Numbered from the stretch's first letter, positions 1-9,518 are shown. The stretch: DNA of 64,000 nt from Longimicrobium sp. (GCF_036388275.1 NZ_DASVSF010000053.1:1-64000), one strand, 5' to 3'. Translations and numbers: made by a program. The notes: generated by a model not told the origin, from the letters alone.

Positions 1-188
1 GCAACGCAGCCGGCGTGCACTGGCGCAGCGACTACACCGAGTCGCTTCCCTTCGGCGAGGCCATCGCCATCGGCCTGCTCCAGGAGATGAGCCTCACCTT
101 CAACGAAGACGACGCGTTCTTCCAACTCACCCGCTTCGACGAGACCACCATTCGCATCTTCGACGGCAAGGTGGTTCCGGCGCTCTGA
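1..188 (+). CDS. Vanadium-dependent haloperoxidase-like (PAP2 family) protein, C-terminal fragment
   Basis: The gene enters from the left edge; the reading frame begins at base 3 and ends with TGA at 186-188, leaving about 61 residues. The visible part contains A-G-V-H-W-R-S-D-Y followed by F-G-E-A-I-A-I-G-L-L-Q-E, the pattern of the last histidine motif of the PAP2/vanadium haloperoxidase fold, where the His binds vanadate or phosphate. It then ends in a short beta tail (TRFDETTIRIFDGK). Family members are usually about 400-500 residues and exported, and they either oxidise halides with peroxide or act as phosphatases; which of the two applies cannot be told from the fragment. The assignment rests on this one motif region. 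Confidence 0.65.
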   Translation, partial: NAAGVHWRSDYTESLPFGEAIAIGLLQEMSLTFNEDDAFFQLTRFDETTIRIFDGKVVPAL

Positions 189-217
189 CACCGGCTTCGC
201 ACTCTGTGTGAATCTTT

Positions 218-303
218 CACGCGGAGGCGGGGAGGAAAACTGAAGAGCCGCGGAGGGGCACCCAACGCCTCCGCGGCTCTCCGTTCCTCCGCGCCTCCGC
301 GTG
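218..303. repeat. Intergenic inverted-repeat element, copy A
   Basis: A long imperfect palindrome begins with CACGCGGAGGCG and ends with CGCCTCCGCGTG. An inner stem, GAGCCGCGGAGG against CCTCCGCGGCTC, lies inside it. It sits between the haloperoxidase tail and the convergent BMP lipoprotein gene. A related element with the same order of blocks lies at 33921-34001. It could end transcription from both sides, but there is no T-tract. Confidence 0.55.
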
Positions 304-318
304 AGATTCTTCGTCCTC

Positions 319-1377
319 CTACGGGCCTGCGGTGGCGCTTTCGGGAACGCGCGGCACCTGGATGAGGCCCGCGATCACCGCCTGGCGCAGCGTCTCGACC
401 CGCGCGTAGACGGCGGCGGGGATCAGCGGGCGGTTGCGCTCGTCGTAGATCCATCCCACGGCATCCTCGGCCAGCCCCTGCGACACCACGCCGCCCTGGA
501 AGGCGCCCCGGGCCTCCTGCCCCACCAGCCCGCGGACCGAAACGCCCAGGTTCTTGGTGATGGAGGTGAGCACGCGCCCGGGCGCCTGGTCCCACTGGTC
601 CACGTCTACCCCGATCACCCACTTTCCCGACTCGCGCGCGGCGCGGAAGACGCCCGCGCCCGTGCCGCCCGAGGCGTGAAAGATCACGTCCGCGCCCGCG
701 GCGTACTGCCCGGCGGCCAGCGCGTACCCGCGCGCGGGATCGTTGAAGGCGGCGGGCGTGCTGCCGGCGAACTCCACGTCCACGCGGCAGTCGGGGCACA
801 CGCGCAGCACGCCGGCCGTATAGCCCGCCTCGAACTGGCGGATCACCGGCGCATCCATCCCGCCCACGAAGCCCACGCGGCCCGAGCGGGTCATCAGCCC
901 GGCCAGGGCGCCCGCCAGGAATGCGCCCTCCTCCGAGCGGTAGGTGATGCCGGCCAGGTTGGCGGGCGGCGGCTGGGCGCGCCCCTGCGCGTCAGCCACG
1001 GGCGAGTAGTCGAGCACCGCGAAGTGCACCGACGGGTACTCCTTGGCCAGCTCGAACGCGGGCGCGCTGGCCATGAAGCTCACCCCAACCACCAGGTCGC
1101 GCTTCGCCTCCGCGTACTTGCGAAGGTCGTCGGGCTTCCCTTCCCCGCCCACCGCCTCGGTGACGGCGGTGTCGGCGCCCAGCTCGGTGGCGGCGGCGGC
1201 CAGGCCGGTGAGCGCGGCGTCGTTGAAGCCGCGGTCGCCCCGCCCGCCGCTGCTCAGCACCAGGCCCACAGACACGGAATCCCCCGCGCCGGTCCCCGCC
1301 GTCTCGCCGCCGCCGCAGCCGGCAAGCGACAGCGTGGCGAGCGCGAGGAGGAGGGGACGAAGTCGTTCAGCGGCCAT
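319..1377 (-). CDS. BMP/PnrA-family substrate-binding lipoprotein
   Basis: This is a 352-residue protein with a lipoprotein signal peptide ending in L-A-G-C at about residue 21, so it should be anchored to a membrane face. The body follows the BMP (basic membrane protein, PnrA/Med-like) pattern: SVGLVLSSGGRGDRGFND near the start, then GVSFMASAPAFELAKEYPSVHFAVLDY and GFVGGMDAPVIRQFEAGYTAGV. Such proteins bind nucleosides or related ligands for ABC importers. No permease or ATPase gene is adjacent. The ATG at 1377 was chosen; an in-frame GTG lies at 1383. The start overlaps the stop of the upstream chemoreceptor gene (ATGGCCGCTGA), so the two are probably co-translated. The pairing suggests a ligand-sensing role, which is inference. 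Confidence 0.85.
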   Translation of the reverse strand: MAAERLRPLLLALATLSLAGCGGGETAGTGAGDSVSVGLVLSSGGRGDRGFNDAALTGLAAAATELGADTAVTEAVGGEGKPDDLRKYAEAKRDLVVGVSFMASAPAFELAKEYPSVHFAVLDYSPVADAQGRAQPPPANLAGITYRSEEGAFLAGALAGLMTRSGRVGFVGGMDAPVIRQFEAGYTAGVLRVCPDCRVDVEFAGSTPAAFNDPARGYALAAGQYAAGADVIFHASGGTGAGVFRAARESGKWVIGVDVDQWDQAPGRVLTSITKNLGVSVRGLVGQEARGAFQGGVVSQGLAEDAVGWIYDERNRPLIPAAVYARVETLRQAVIAGLIQVPRVPESATAGP

Positions 1378-3175
1378 GGGCACCCGGGAGTTTGAAGTAG
1401 CTGACGCGCGATTCCAGCTGGTCGGCCTCGGCGGCCATCTTTTCCGCCGTGGCCGCCAGCTCTTCGGACGCGGCCACGTTGCTCTGCGTGATCCCCTCGA
1501 CGTCGCCGGTGCGCGAGTGGACGAGGGAAATCTGCTCCGTCTGATGAACGGACGCGCCGGCCACCTCTTCCATCAGCCCGGCGGCCTCGCGGATCATGGG
1601 CTCCAGCTGCGCCATCACCGAGGCGGAGCGCTCCGCGATCCCCCGGCTGCTCCCCGCGATGGCGCCGATCTCCTCCGCCGCCTCCTGGCTGCGCTCCGCC
1701 AGCCGGCGCACCTCGTCGGCGACCACGGCGAACCCGCGGCCGTGCTCGCCGGCGCGAGCCGCCTCGATGGCGGCGTTCAGCGCCAGCAGGTTGGTCTGCT
1801 CGGCGAGGTAGTGGATGACGGAGATGCGGTCGGTGATGCGCTTCATGGCATCCATCGTCTCCGCCGCGGCCGTGGCGCCCAGCTGCGCGTCGCCCGCGCC
1901 GCGAAGGACCACGCCACGCATGTCGCGGGTGCGCTGGGCGCTCTGCCCGGCGGAGGCGTTCACCTCGTCCAGCGCCTGCGCCGTTTCGCGGACGGCCTGC
2001 GCCTGCTCGGTGGCGGATGCCGACAGCTCCTGCGCGCTGGCCGCCACCTGGGCGGCGCTGGCCGACATGGTCTGCGTGGCACCGCGGATTTCGTCGATCA
2101 CCGTGCCCAGCCGCTGCTGCATGTCGGCGAAGGCGCCACCGAAGCGGTCGTCCGCCGACCGGGGCTGCACGCGGCGCGTGAGGTTGCCCTCGGCGATCTC
2201 GCCCGCCACGGCCGCCATGTCGCGCAGGTACGCCGTCATCCCCACGAACGCGTGACCGAAGGTGTCGCGCTCCGACCGGGGGTGCACGGGTACGTCCAGG
2301 TCGCCCGCGGCGATGCGGTCCGCCGCGTGCGCCATCTCGCGCAGGTACGCCGTCATCCCCCGCATGGCGGCCAGCAGGCGCCCCAGCTCGTCGTCGGCCG
2401 CCGCCACGCCGTTGTCCGACTCGTCTTCCACGTCGCCCGCGCTCACCCGCTCCGCCACGCGCACCGCCTCGGCCACCTGCGTGGCGACGGAGTCCAGCAC
2501 GCCGCGCGAGATCTGCCAGAGCAGCCAGGTGGCGAGCGCCGCCACGGCCAGGACGAGAATCAGCGCGACGATGCCCACCCGCCGCGAGGCCGCGAACACG
2601 CGCCCGATGTCGGCCTCGCGCTCGCTTCGCAGGGTGGAGAGGCGGGCGCGCAGCTCGGCGCGGCCGCGGGTCATCCCCTGCAGGTCGCGGATCATCTCCG
2701 GGCTGCTTTCGCCGCCGATGAAGCGCGCCGTGGTCCCCCGGGCCAGGGTGTACCACGCCTCGAACCCGTCGCGGAGCGCCTCCGTCTCCGCGCCCTCGAC
2801 CGCCCCGGTCTCGCGAAGCGCGTCCACGTCGCGAAGGTAGCGCGTCCGCAGGGTGTCGGTGTCGGACAGCTTGGCGGTGTCGCGCAGGGCGACGGCGTCC
2901 TGCAGCCCGCGCTGCACCGCCTCGACGCTTTCGCCCAGGTTGCGACCCAGCTGCACCGCGGGTACGTAGCGCGAGCCGATGCGCTCGCCCTGCAGCAGGT
3001 TCAGCAGCACGGCGAAGGCGCCCACGGCCAGCACGGTAGCCAGGGCGGCCAGCGCCAGCCGGGGGAGCATCTCCATGCGGTCGCGAAAGCCCAGCCCGCC
3101 CAGGTGGGCGCGGGCGCGCGACGGGCGGCCGGCCAGCAGCGTGCGGGCCAGCGTGGTCCAGGGGCTAACGGCCAT
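1367..3175 (-). CDS. Methyl-accepting chemotaxis protein with tandem HAMP domains
   Basis: 602 residues. A first membrane helix lies at about 37-60, followed by a roughly 140-residue extracytoplasmic sensor region of helical character and a second helix at about 200-220. After it come three consecutive HAMP-like units (about 222-275, 276-316 and 320-360). They share the repeated pattern AYLR(E/D)MA...(D/G)xIAxG(D/N)L followed by P-R-S. The conserved receptor tip EQTNLLALNAAIEAARAGEHGRGFAVVADEVRRLAERS is present, so it should bind CheW/CheA. It ends inside the start of the BMP lipoprotein gene, and that lipoprotein may deliver its ligand. It is separate from the main chemosensory operon at 9.5-19.6 kb. 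Confidence 0.9.
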   Translation of the reverse strand: MAVSPWTTLARTLLAGRPSRARAHLGGLGFRDRMEMLPRLALAALATVLAVGAFAVLLNLLQGERIGSRYVPAVQLGRNLGESVEAVQRGLQDAVALRDTAKLSDTDTLRTRYLRDVDALRETGAVEGAETEALRDGFEAWYTLARGTTARFIGGESSPEMIRDLQGMTRGRAELRARLSTLRSEREADIGRVFAASRRVGIVALILVLAVAALATWLLWQISRGVLDSVATQVAEAVRVAERVSAGDVEDESDNGVAAADDELGRLLAAMRGMTAYLREMAHAADRIAAGDLDVPVHPRSERDTFGHAFVGMTAYLRDMAAVAGEIAEGNLTRRVQPRSADDRFGGAFADMQQRLGTVIDEIRGATQTMSASAAQVAASAQELSASATEQAQAVRETAQALDEVNASAGQSAQRTRDMRGVVLRGAGDAQLGATAAAETMDAMKRITDRISVIHYLAEQTNLLALNAAIEAARAGEHGRGFAVVADEVRRLAERSQEAAEEIGAIAGSSRGIAERSASVMAQLEPMIREAAGLMEEVAGASVHQTEQISLVHSRTGDVEGITQSNVAASEELAATAEKMAAEADQLESRVSYFKLPGAHGR

Positions 3176-3430
3176 GGTGCCCGGCCGTCTGAGGAGCGAG
3201 CGGGGCCGGCGGCGGCCCCGAGGGCGAGGGCGCCGGGAACGAAGTAAGCCGCTCCGGGGAGCGGCGTATTTGCGATGAGACGAGCACGATGCACTTCCTC
3301 GCGCGGGCCGGTCAGTTGGACGGGAAACCCAGTCTAACGAATCGGCGCGGCGGGGTCAAATGCAGGTGTGGCAGGCACTTCCGCGATTTGGGGCGGGTAA
3401 TGGCCGATGGATGACCAGCGTCCCTGTCGG

Positions 3431-3679
3431 TCACTCGCTCACGGCCCACCGGGGCCTGGTCCGCGCCTCGCGCGAGATCAGGGCAACCCCTTCCTCCGCC
3501 ATCCCCCGCATGTGGCGGGTGAGGATGGCTTCGAAGTCCGCGGCGAAGCGCCGCTCCGGGGTGGATTCATACACCTGGCTGCACCCGCGGCAGGCGATCA
3601 CGCCTTCTTCGGGGATGTACGTCCACGCCGCCACGCATTCCATCTTGTGCTCCAGTACGGCCACCGGCTCCCCTTCCAT
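3431..3679 (-). CDS. Small cysteine-containing hypothetical protein
   Basis: 82 residues from an ATG at 3679, with a GGGAA-type stretch upstream. It carries a C-R-G-C pair in the context EEGVIACRGCSQVYES, which could bind metal as half of a zinc ribbon. A charged helical tail rich in Arg, Glu and Met follows. Codon third positions are G/C-biased like those of neighbouring genes, which supports real coding. The frame stays open far upstream, but that extension runs antisense to the metalloprotease gene at 3860 and is treated as a shadow. I recognise no family; a second possible ATG lies twelve codons in. Confidence 0.45.
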   Translation of the reverse strand: MEGEPVAVLEHKMECVAAWTYIPEEGVIACRGCSQVYESTPERRFAADFEAILTRHMRGMAEEGVALISREARTRPRWAVSE

Positions 3680-3859
3680 TCCGGGTTCCCGACAACGGGC
3701 GTTCTGAGAGGATACGAGCGATCCCGGCGGATCGGATTCGTCCGCGTTCGGGGAGGGGCGCGGATGATGAAGGTTGACATGGCCGGGGACGGCAGCAGAT
3801 TGAGCTGACCGGCCGATCCCCTCCCGCGCCGTCCTCCATCCCCCGCCCCGAATGGCCCC

Positions 3860-5401
3860 GTGACCCTTTTCCCGACCGGGCTCTTTTTCCGCCTCCGCCG
3901 CAACGGTGCGCTTCTCCTCTGCGCCGCCGCGTCCATCGCCGCCGCGAGCCCAGCCGCCGCGCAGTCCACCACGTTCCGCGGCAAGGTGCTGTACGAGAAG
4001 GTGCCGGCGGGCCCGACGGGGCTGCGGCTGGACGCGCCGGTGCGCACGGCGGCGGCGGGGGTGCGGGTGGAGGTGGTCGCCTCGCCCTCGCGGCAGGTGC
4101 TGGGGAGCGGGTTCACCGACGCGAAGGGCGCCTACTCGATTCCCGTGACGTTCCGGGGACGGCAGGCGGTGTTCGTGCGGGCGCTGGCGCAAACGGAGAA
4201 CGCCACCGTGGTGCGCGTGGGCGACCGGATGGAATTCGCCATGGTGGCGGCGACGGCGACCGTCACGCCCGGCCGCGCGGTCAGCACCGATCTGCTGGCG
4301 ACGGACAGCACTCGGATCGCGGGCGCCTTCAACATCGCCACGACGGTCGCGCGGGCGAACGCGCTGGTGCAAGCCGCGCAGCCGGGCGTGGCCCTTCCCA
4401 AGGTGGAGATCCGCTGGGACACGGCGTACGTGGGAGGCACCTTCTTCCGCCGATCGCAGAACGCCGTATTCGTCAACGGAAAGCGCGACGAAGACAGCGA
4501 CGAGTACGACGACCACGTGATCGCCCACGAGTACGGCCACTTCCTGATGTCGGCCTTTTCCAGCGACCCCAGCCCCGGCGGCGGCCACGGCTTCGGCGAG
4601 CGGCTTGACCCGCGGCTGGCGTGGTCGGAGGGGTGGGGAAACTTCTTCGGCGCGGCGGCAACGGGCGCGTCCACCTACATCGACACGGGGAGGCTCCACG
4701 GGAGGCAGGTGGTGCTGCTGAACATGGACCTGGAGGTGGATGCCCCGCGGAACGACGTTCCCGGCATCTGGAGCGAGCACTCGGTGGGCTCGGCGCTCTG
4801 GGACTGGTTCGACGCGGCGGGCGAGGAGGGCGACTCGGTGGCGCTGGGGTTCGCTCCCCTGTGGGCGGCCTTCACCGGGCTGGCCAAGGTGCCGGACGCC
4901 TACCTGCTGCGCTACGCCGACGTGCTGGGCGCGCAGACGCGGCAGGGGCGGCTGCTGGCGGCCACGCTGCAGGCACGCGGCATCCGCTACGCCGTGGGCC
5001 AGGAGCCCCGCCCGCGCGATCCGTTTCCCGAGCCGCTGCCGGCGGGAACCTCGGTGACGGGAACGGTGGACAGCCGCAGCACGCGGCGCAGTAACCTGTA
5101 CCGCTCGTCGGCGCACTACGGGTTCACCGTGTCCCAGGGCCGGCAGGTGACGATCACGCTCAAGATCCTGGAAGCGCGCGACGAGGACTTCGCCGACCTG
5201 GACCTGTACCTGTTCGACGAGACGGGCGAGCAGGTGGCCACGTCGAACGCGGTGAACGGCGTGGGCGACAGCGAGCGCATCCAGCAGCAGCTGGAGCCCG
5301 GCTATTACCGGGTGGAGGTGAGGAGCTGGAGCAGGGGCGGCTCGCCGCTGCCCGCCGGCAGCGCCCACCAGGGCACCTTTTCGCTCGTCGCGCGGTACTG
5401 A
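3860..5401 (+). CDS. Secreted HExxH metalloprotease with C-terminal pre-peptidase (PPC) domain
   Basis: 513 residues from a GTG start; the upstream ATG at 3852 is closed by a stop after three codons. A Sec signal peptide (about 1-35) ends in ASPAAAQS. A carboxypeptidase-regulatory-like beta domain (about 38-140) follows. The catalytic part has H-E-Y-G-H at 223-227 and a downstream W-S-E-G-W-G-N-F with E257, the gluzincin layout of a zinc peptidase. The last 120 residues (GTSVTGTVDSR... DLDLYLFDETGEQVATS) form a PPC-type beta sandwich, common in secreted bacterial proteases. It is followed after 36 bases by a small secreted protein gene, so the two probably form an operon. The substrate is unknown. 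Confidence 0.8.
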   Translation: MTLFPTGLFFRLRRNGALLLCAAASIAAASPAAAQSTTFRGKVLYEKVPAGPTGLRLDAPVRTAAAGVRVEVVASPSRQVLGSGFTDAKGAYSIPVTFRGRQAVFVRALAQTENATVVRVGDRMEFAMVAATATVTPGRAVSTDLLATDSTRIAGAFNIATTVARANALVQAAQPGVALPKVEIRWDTAYVGGTFFRRSQNAVFVNGKRDEDSDEYDDHVIAHEYGHFLMSAFSSDPSPGGGHGFGERLDPRLAWSEGWGNFFGAAATGASTYIDTGRLHGRQVVLLNMDLEVDAPRNDVPGIWSEHSVGSALWDWFDAAGEEGDSVALGFAPLWAAFTGLAKVPDAYLLRYADVLGAQTRQGRLLAATLQARGIRYAVGQEPRPRDPFPEPLPAGTSVTGTVDSRSTRRSNLYRSSAHYGFTVSQGRQVTITLKILEARDEDFADLDLYLFDETGEQVATSNAVNGVGDSERIQQQLEPGYYRVEVRSWSRGGSPLPAGSAHQGTFSLVARY

Positions 5402-5437
5402 GCGCGCACGGCCTACCCCGTCCCCGACATCGATCTC

Positions 5438-5932
5438 ATGAAGCTCGTCCTTTTCACCGCCTGCATGCTCGCCGCCGTCCCCGCGTCTGCCCAGTCGGGC
5501 GTGCTCCGCCTGAGCGGGACCGAAGGCAAGGTGACCGCGCCCGTGACGGTGGAGTTGGTGCCGCTGCCGGACCCCGGACCGGGGCGGCGCCGCGTAAGGA
5601 TCGTGGGGCTTCCCAGCGTGTCGGCGCCGTCGCTGACGCTGGACGTGAGCGCGGAAAACGGCATCGCGCTGGCGAGCCCCGTGGTATGGACGGGCGCGGC
5701 GACGGCGGGCGAGGAGGTGGCGCTGGAGGTGGAGCTGGTGGTGAACGGGCCGGGAGAGCAGCGGCTGGTGGTGGCCGCCACCGTAAAGCACGACAACGGC
5801 TTCAGCCAGACGGGGCTTCACGTCTTCAGCCTGAACCCCGCCGCGAACGCCAGCTTTCTGAAGCGCCTCCCGGCCGCGCCGACGGACCCGGGCGGCAGGC
5901 GCATCCTGGAAGTGCCCGCCGCAACGCCGTAA
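5438..5932 (+). CDS. Small secreted protein, function unknown
   Basis: 164 residues with a clear Sec signal peptide (MKLVLFTACMLAAVPASAQ). The mature part is rich in Val, Leu and Thr and looks all-beta, with alternating hydrophobic strands (VTVELVPLPD..., RRVRIVGLPS, VALEVELVVNGPGEQRLVVAATV). There are no cysteines in the mature part and no catalytic motif that I can see. It lies 36 bases downstream of the HExxH protease and was probably transcribed with it; it could be an inhibitor, chaperone or accessory domain for that enzyme, but this is guesswork from position only. Confidence 0.7.
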   Translation: MKLVLFTACMLAAVPASAQSGVLRLSGTEGKVTAPVTVELVPLPDPGPGRRRVRIVGLPSVSAPSLTLDVSAENGIALASPVVWTGAATAGEEVALEVELVVNGPGEQRLVVAATVKHDNGFSQTGLHVFSLNPAANASFLKRLPAAPTDPGGRRILEVPAATP

Positions 5933-6405
5933 ACAGCGAAAGACAGGATCACGCGGGAGGGGCGGAGGCCGCGGCGGGTGAACCCGCGGCTGGACCAGCG
6001 GAAAGCCCCGGCTCGGGCCGCTGTCGCGTCCCGCCCGGGGCTTCACCTGCACGCACACCAGCTGCCGACGCGCACCGCTGTCATCCCGACGGAGCGGCCC
6101 CGGTGAACCTTCCCCCACGCCGATGACAGCAGCGACGGAGGGATCCGCCACACACCTGCGGTCGTGCACCGGTCCGTCCCGCACGCCGGACCCGCCGCGC
6201 GAAGCTGGGACGTGCCACCTTGACCTCCCACACACCGGAGCAAGCCAGTCCGCGCAGGCGGACTTCGGGTCGTTGTTGCAGCGACTTCAGTCGCCCGTGC
6301 CGGGATTGACGCCAAAGCGGTGGCAAGCGCGAAGACAGGCGCGGCAGCCGAGGGCCGAGAACAACGGAGGAGCCAACTCTTGCGTGTAACCCGCTTACCC
6401 GTTTT
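5933..6405. other. Intergenic region with hairpins and a candidate dispersed repeat
   Basis: No gene is supported here. Just after the preceding stop is a palindrome of the form GCCGCGG...CCGCGGC, then the terminator at 6003-6043. Bases 6241-6300 read GTCCGCGCAGGCGGACTTCG and TTGTTGCAGCGACTTCAGTC, resembling a dispersed intergenic sequence I associate with Longimicrobium genomes; no second full copy is visible in this window. Confidence 0.4.
6003..6043 (+). terminator. Hairpin terminator of the metalloprotease pair
   Basis: AAGCCCCGG pairs with CCGGGGCTT across a GC-rich loop, directly downstream of the 3860-5932 gene pair. The same stem type recurs at 30529-30553. No U-tract longer than two follows. 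Confidence 0.5.
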
Positions 6406-9078
6406 TCAGCCGGTGGAAACCACGGCGCCCCGCGTGAGCGCCTCGCGGACGTGGTCCAGCAGGGCCTCGCGCGAGAATGGCTTTTCCAGCAGCATCACGG
6501 TGGGGTCCAGCACTCCGTGGTCCGCCAGCGCGTCGTCCGTGTAGCCCGACATGAACAGCGTCGGCAGGCCGGGCCAGCGGCGCGCCACCTCGTCCGCCAG
6601 GTCGCGCCCGCCCATCCGCGGCATCACCACGTCCGTCAGCAGCAGGTCCAGCGCCCCGCCGCACTCCGCCGCCACGTGCAGCGCCTGGGCGCCGTCCGCC
6701 GCGTCCATCACACGATATCCCGCGCCCGTGAGCACGGTGCGGACGAAGGTGCGCACCGCGGCGTCGTCGTCCACCAGCAGCACGGTTCCCGTACCCGCCG
6801 CGGGCGTCCGCGCCGGCAGCGCGGCCACGGCGCCGGGAAGCTCGTCCGTCGCGGGAAGGTACACGTGGAAGGTGGCGCCGCGGCCAGGCTCGCTCTCGGC
6901 CCACACGGTGCCTCCGCTCTGCTTGATGATGCCGTACACCGTCGCCAGCCCCAGCCCGGTGCCCAGCCCCGCCGGCTTGGTGGTGAAGAACGGCTCGAAG
7001 ATCTGCGGCAGCACCTCCGGGGCAATGCCCTCGCCCGTGTCCGACGCGGAGATGACCACGTAGCGGCCCGGCTTCAGGTTCACGGGCGGCGCGCACAGGC
7101 CGTCGGCCGGGCCCACCACGGCCGCGCGGGTGGTGATGCGCAGGGTGCCGCCGGCGGGCATGGCGTCGCGCGCATTCACCGCCAGGTTCAGCAGCACCTG
7201 CTCCACTTGCGCGGGATCGGCCCGCACCTGCCCCGCCGCCGGGTCAAGCTCCACCTGCAGCCGCACGTCTTCGCGCAGCAGCCGGCGGAACATGCGCTCC
7301 AGGTCGCGGATGGTGGCGTTCAGGTTCAGCACGCGGGGCTGCAGCACCTGGCGGCGGCTGAAGGCCAGCAGCTGGCGGGTGAGCCCCGTGGCGCGTGCGG
7401 CGGCGTTGCGGATCTCCATCAGGTCCGCGTGCATCTCGCCGCCCGGCTCCACGTCGGACAGGAGCATCTCGGTGTAGCCGGTGATGGCCGTGAGCAGGTT
7501 GTTGAAGTCGTGCGCCACGCCCCCCGCCAGCCGCCCCACGGACTCCAGCCGCTTGGCGTCCACCAGCTGCGCCTCCAGCTGCTTGCGCTGGGTGACGTCT
7601 TCCATGGCCCCGATCATCCGCACGGCGGCGCCATCGGGGTCGCGCAGCACGTAGCCCCGGTCCAGCACCGTGGCCCAGCCGCCGTCGCCCCGCCGGATGC
7701 GGTACTCGTCCTGCCACGACGACCCGTTCCCGTCCACCACCTGGTACAGGCCGGCGACCACGCGTTCCTGGTCGTCGGGGTGCAGCTGCTGGATCCACCA
7801 TTCGGCCGGCGCCTGGGCACTGGACTTCCGGTGGCCGAGAACGGTTTCCAGCGCCTCGTTCCACACCACGCGACCCAGCACCAGGTTCCAGTCCCACACG
7901 ACGTCGTTGGTGGCCCGCGCCGCGATGCGGAAGCGCTCCTCCGACTGCCGCAGCTCCTCCGCCGCCCGTACCCGGTCCGTGGCGTCGAGCATCAGGCCGT
8001 CCCACACGACGGTGCCGTCGGGGCGGCGCTCGGGGCGCGAGGTGGCGTACACCGTCCGTACGTCGCCGCTCGGCGTGCGGATGCGGCCGTCCCAGCGAAA
8101 ATCCTGCAGCGTGGCCGCCGACGCCGCGATGGCCGCGTGCAGCGCCGGCCGGTCCTCGGGAAGCACCAGCTCCTGCATGAACGACGGGTTCTGCTCCACG
8201 TAGGCCCGGTCCACCTCGCACAGGCTGCAGGCACCCTCGCTCACGTACGGCCACGACGTGGACCCGTCGGGGTGCAGCGCGAACTGGTACACCATCCCCG
8301 GCACCTTCGAGGCGATCCGCTCGAAGCGCGCCTCGCTGCGGCGCAGGGCCGCCTCCACGCGCACCTCGTCGGTGACGTCCACCACGTGGGCGAAGATGCC
8401 GGTCACGTGTCCCCGGGCGCGCACCGGCTGGTACACGAAGCTCACGAACCGCTCCTCCACCGGCACGCCGGGGCGGGGCTGCATGCGAATGGGAACGGCC
8501 GTGGCCACGAACGGCTCGCCGGTCTGGTACACCCGGTCCAGCAGCTCGAAGAAGCCCTGCCCTTCCAGGTCCGGCAGCGCCTCGCGCACGGGCCTGCCGA
8601 GCAGGTCGCTGCGCCCCACCAGCCGCTGGTAGGGCTCGTTGGCCACGGTGAACACGTGGTCCGGGCCCTCCGTCGCGGCGACCATGGCCGGCGCATCGCG
8701 AAAGAGCGCGTCGAACCGGGCGCGCTCCGCCTGCAGCCGCTCGCGCTCGGCGTCGACGCGCGTGGTGACGTCGTGCGCGCTTACCAGCCACGCAGGGCGG
8801 CCCTCCACCTCTACCCGCTCCGCCGCCAGTTCCACGTGGATCTCGGAGCCGTCGCCCCGCCGCAGCCGCCGCGCGGACGCATGGCCGTTTCGCGGCGGCA
8901 GCGGCCCGATCTCCTGCGGCCCCAGGTCAAGGAACTGGCAACGCGTGTAGCCGAACGCGCGGCACGCGGCGTCGTTCACGTCGAGCACCTCGCCGGTGCC
9001 GGCATCCACCACCCACAGGGGAACGGGTGCGCGCGCGAACAGCGTTTCCGTCGCGGGAAGCGTGGCCTGCATGGGCAT
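6406..9078 (-). CDS. Multi-PAS hybrid sensor histidine kinase
   Basis: 890 residues from the ATG at 9078 (MPMQATLPATETLF); the frame is open further upstream, but the PAS fold begins right after this Met. There are no membrane helices, so it is cytoplasmic. Four PAS-like modules follow one another (about 11-110, 115-240, 250-370, 375-500); the last two end in ML-DATDR and MEDVTQR linkers. The HisKA box GGVAHDFNNLLT places the phospho-His near 523. The ATP-binding domain shows VLLNLAVNARDAM, SDTGEGI and GTGLGLA. A C-terminal receiver has its acceptor Asp near 816 (TDVVMPRMGG) and conserved K-P-F. It is a FixL/NtrB-like kinase that passes phosphate to its own receiver. No output regulator is adjacent; the chemosensory operon lies immediately upstream on the same strand. 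Confidence 0.9.
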   Translation of the reverse strand: MPMQATLPATETLFARAPVPLWVVDAGTGEVLDVNDAACRAFGYTRCQFLDLGPQEIGPLPPRNGHASARRLRRGDGSEIHVELAAERVEVEGRPAWLVSAHDVTTRVDAERERLQAERARFDALFRDAPAMVAATEGPDHVFTVANEPYQRLVGRSDLLGRPVREALPDLEGQGFFELLDRVYQTGEPFVATAVPIRMQPRPGVPVEERFVSFVYQPVRARGHVTGIFAHVVDVTDEVRVEAALRRSEARFERIASKVPGMVYQFALHPDGSTSWPYVSEGACSLCEVDRAYVEQNPSFMQELVLPEDRPALHAAIAASAATLQDFRWDGRIRTPSGDVRTVYATSRPERRPDGTVVWDGLMLDATDRVRAAEELRQSEERFRIAARATNDVVWDWNLVLGRVVWNEALETVLGHRKSSAQAPAEWWIQQLHPDDQERVVAGLYQVVDGNGSSWQDEYRIRRGDGGWATVLDRGYVLRDPDGAAVRMIGAMEDVTQRKQLEAQLVDAKRLESVGRLAGGVAHDFNNLLTAITGYTEMLLSDVEPGGEMHADLMEIRNAAARATGLTRQLLAFSRRQVLQPRVLNLNATIRDLERMFRRLLREDVRLQVELDPAAGQVRADPAQVEQVLLNLAVNARDAMPAGGTLRITTRAAVVGPADGLCAPPVNLKPGRYVVISASDTGEGIAPEVLPQIFEPFFTTKPAGLGTGLGLATVYGIIKQSGGTVWAESEPGRGATFHVYLPATDELPGAVAALPARTPAAGTGTVLLVDDDAAVRTFVRTVLTGAGYRVMDAADGAQALHVAAECGGALDLLLTDVVMPRMGGRDLADEVARRWPGLPTLFMSGYTDDALADHGVLDPTVMLLEKPFSREALLDHVREALTRGAVVSTG

Positions 9079-9518
9079 TCTGCCGGGGGGCGCGGGGGTG
9101 TCCGAAAGAGGGGCAATTCGGCGAATATCGCGTGCACGAAATGTCGGGGCGGCGGCCCCCCTCAACAACCCCCGTCTCGGTTCCCAAAACGCAACTGCAG
9201 CGCCGTTTTTGCGCATACCGTCCGCATGTGTACGCCGCCTCTGTTCCCTAGCGGGAACGCCGCTCGACGGGGTGACGAATGCGCTCGGAATGTGTAGTGG
9301 CAACCGCTGGATCGATCTATCGTGACGTCGGAAAAAGATCGGAGTTCCTCACCGCGTGTCGCGGGAGCCAGGTCGTGCGGCGCTGGCTGGCGCCGCTCGC
9401 CGGAATCGGTTGCGCGGGAGTGCGGCCGGCGGTGTCGGAAGGGGAACAGGCGGGACGTGTGGGGAGCCATTCTGAAGGCAGGGACACCCACCGCAACCCG
9501 CGGCACCCCCGGACGCCG
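9079..9518. other. Intergenic region between two histidine kinase genes
   Basis: 440 bases without a supportable gene. It must hold the promoter of the leftward PAS kinase and the end of the chemosensory operon. It is a little less GC-rich around 9110-9330 than its surroundings. I see no convincing sigma-70 hexamers and no hairpin with a T-tract. Confidence 0.4.

Noticed and set aside
3431..6235. A 934-codon open frame on the minus strand
   Set aside because: It lies antisense to the HExxH protease and its partner; such long frames are expected from very high GC. Only its last 82 codons, outside those genes, were kept as a candidate.
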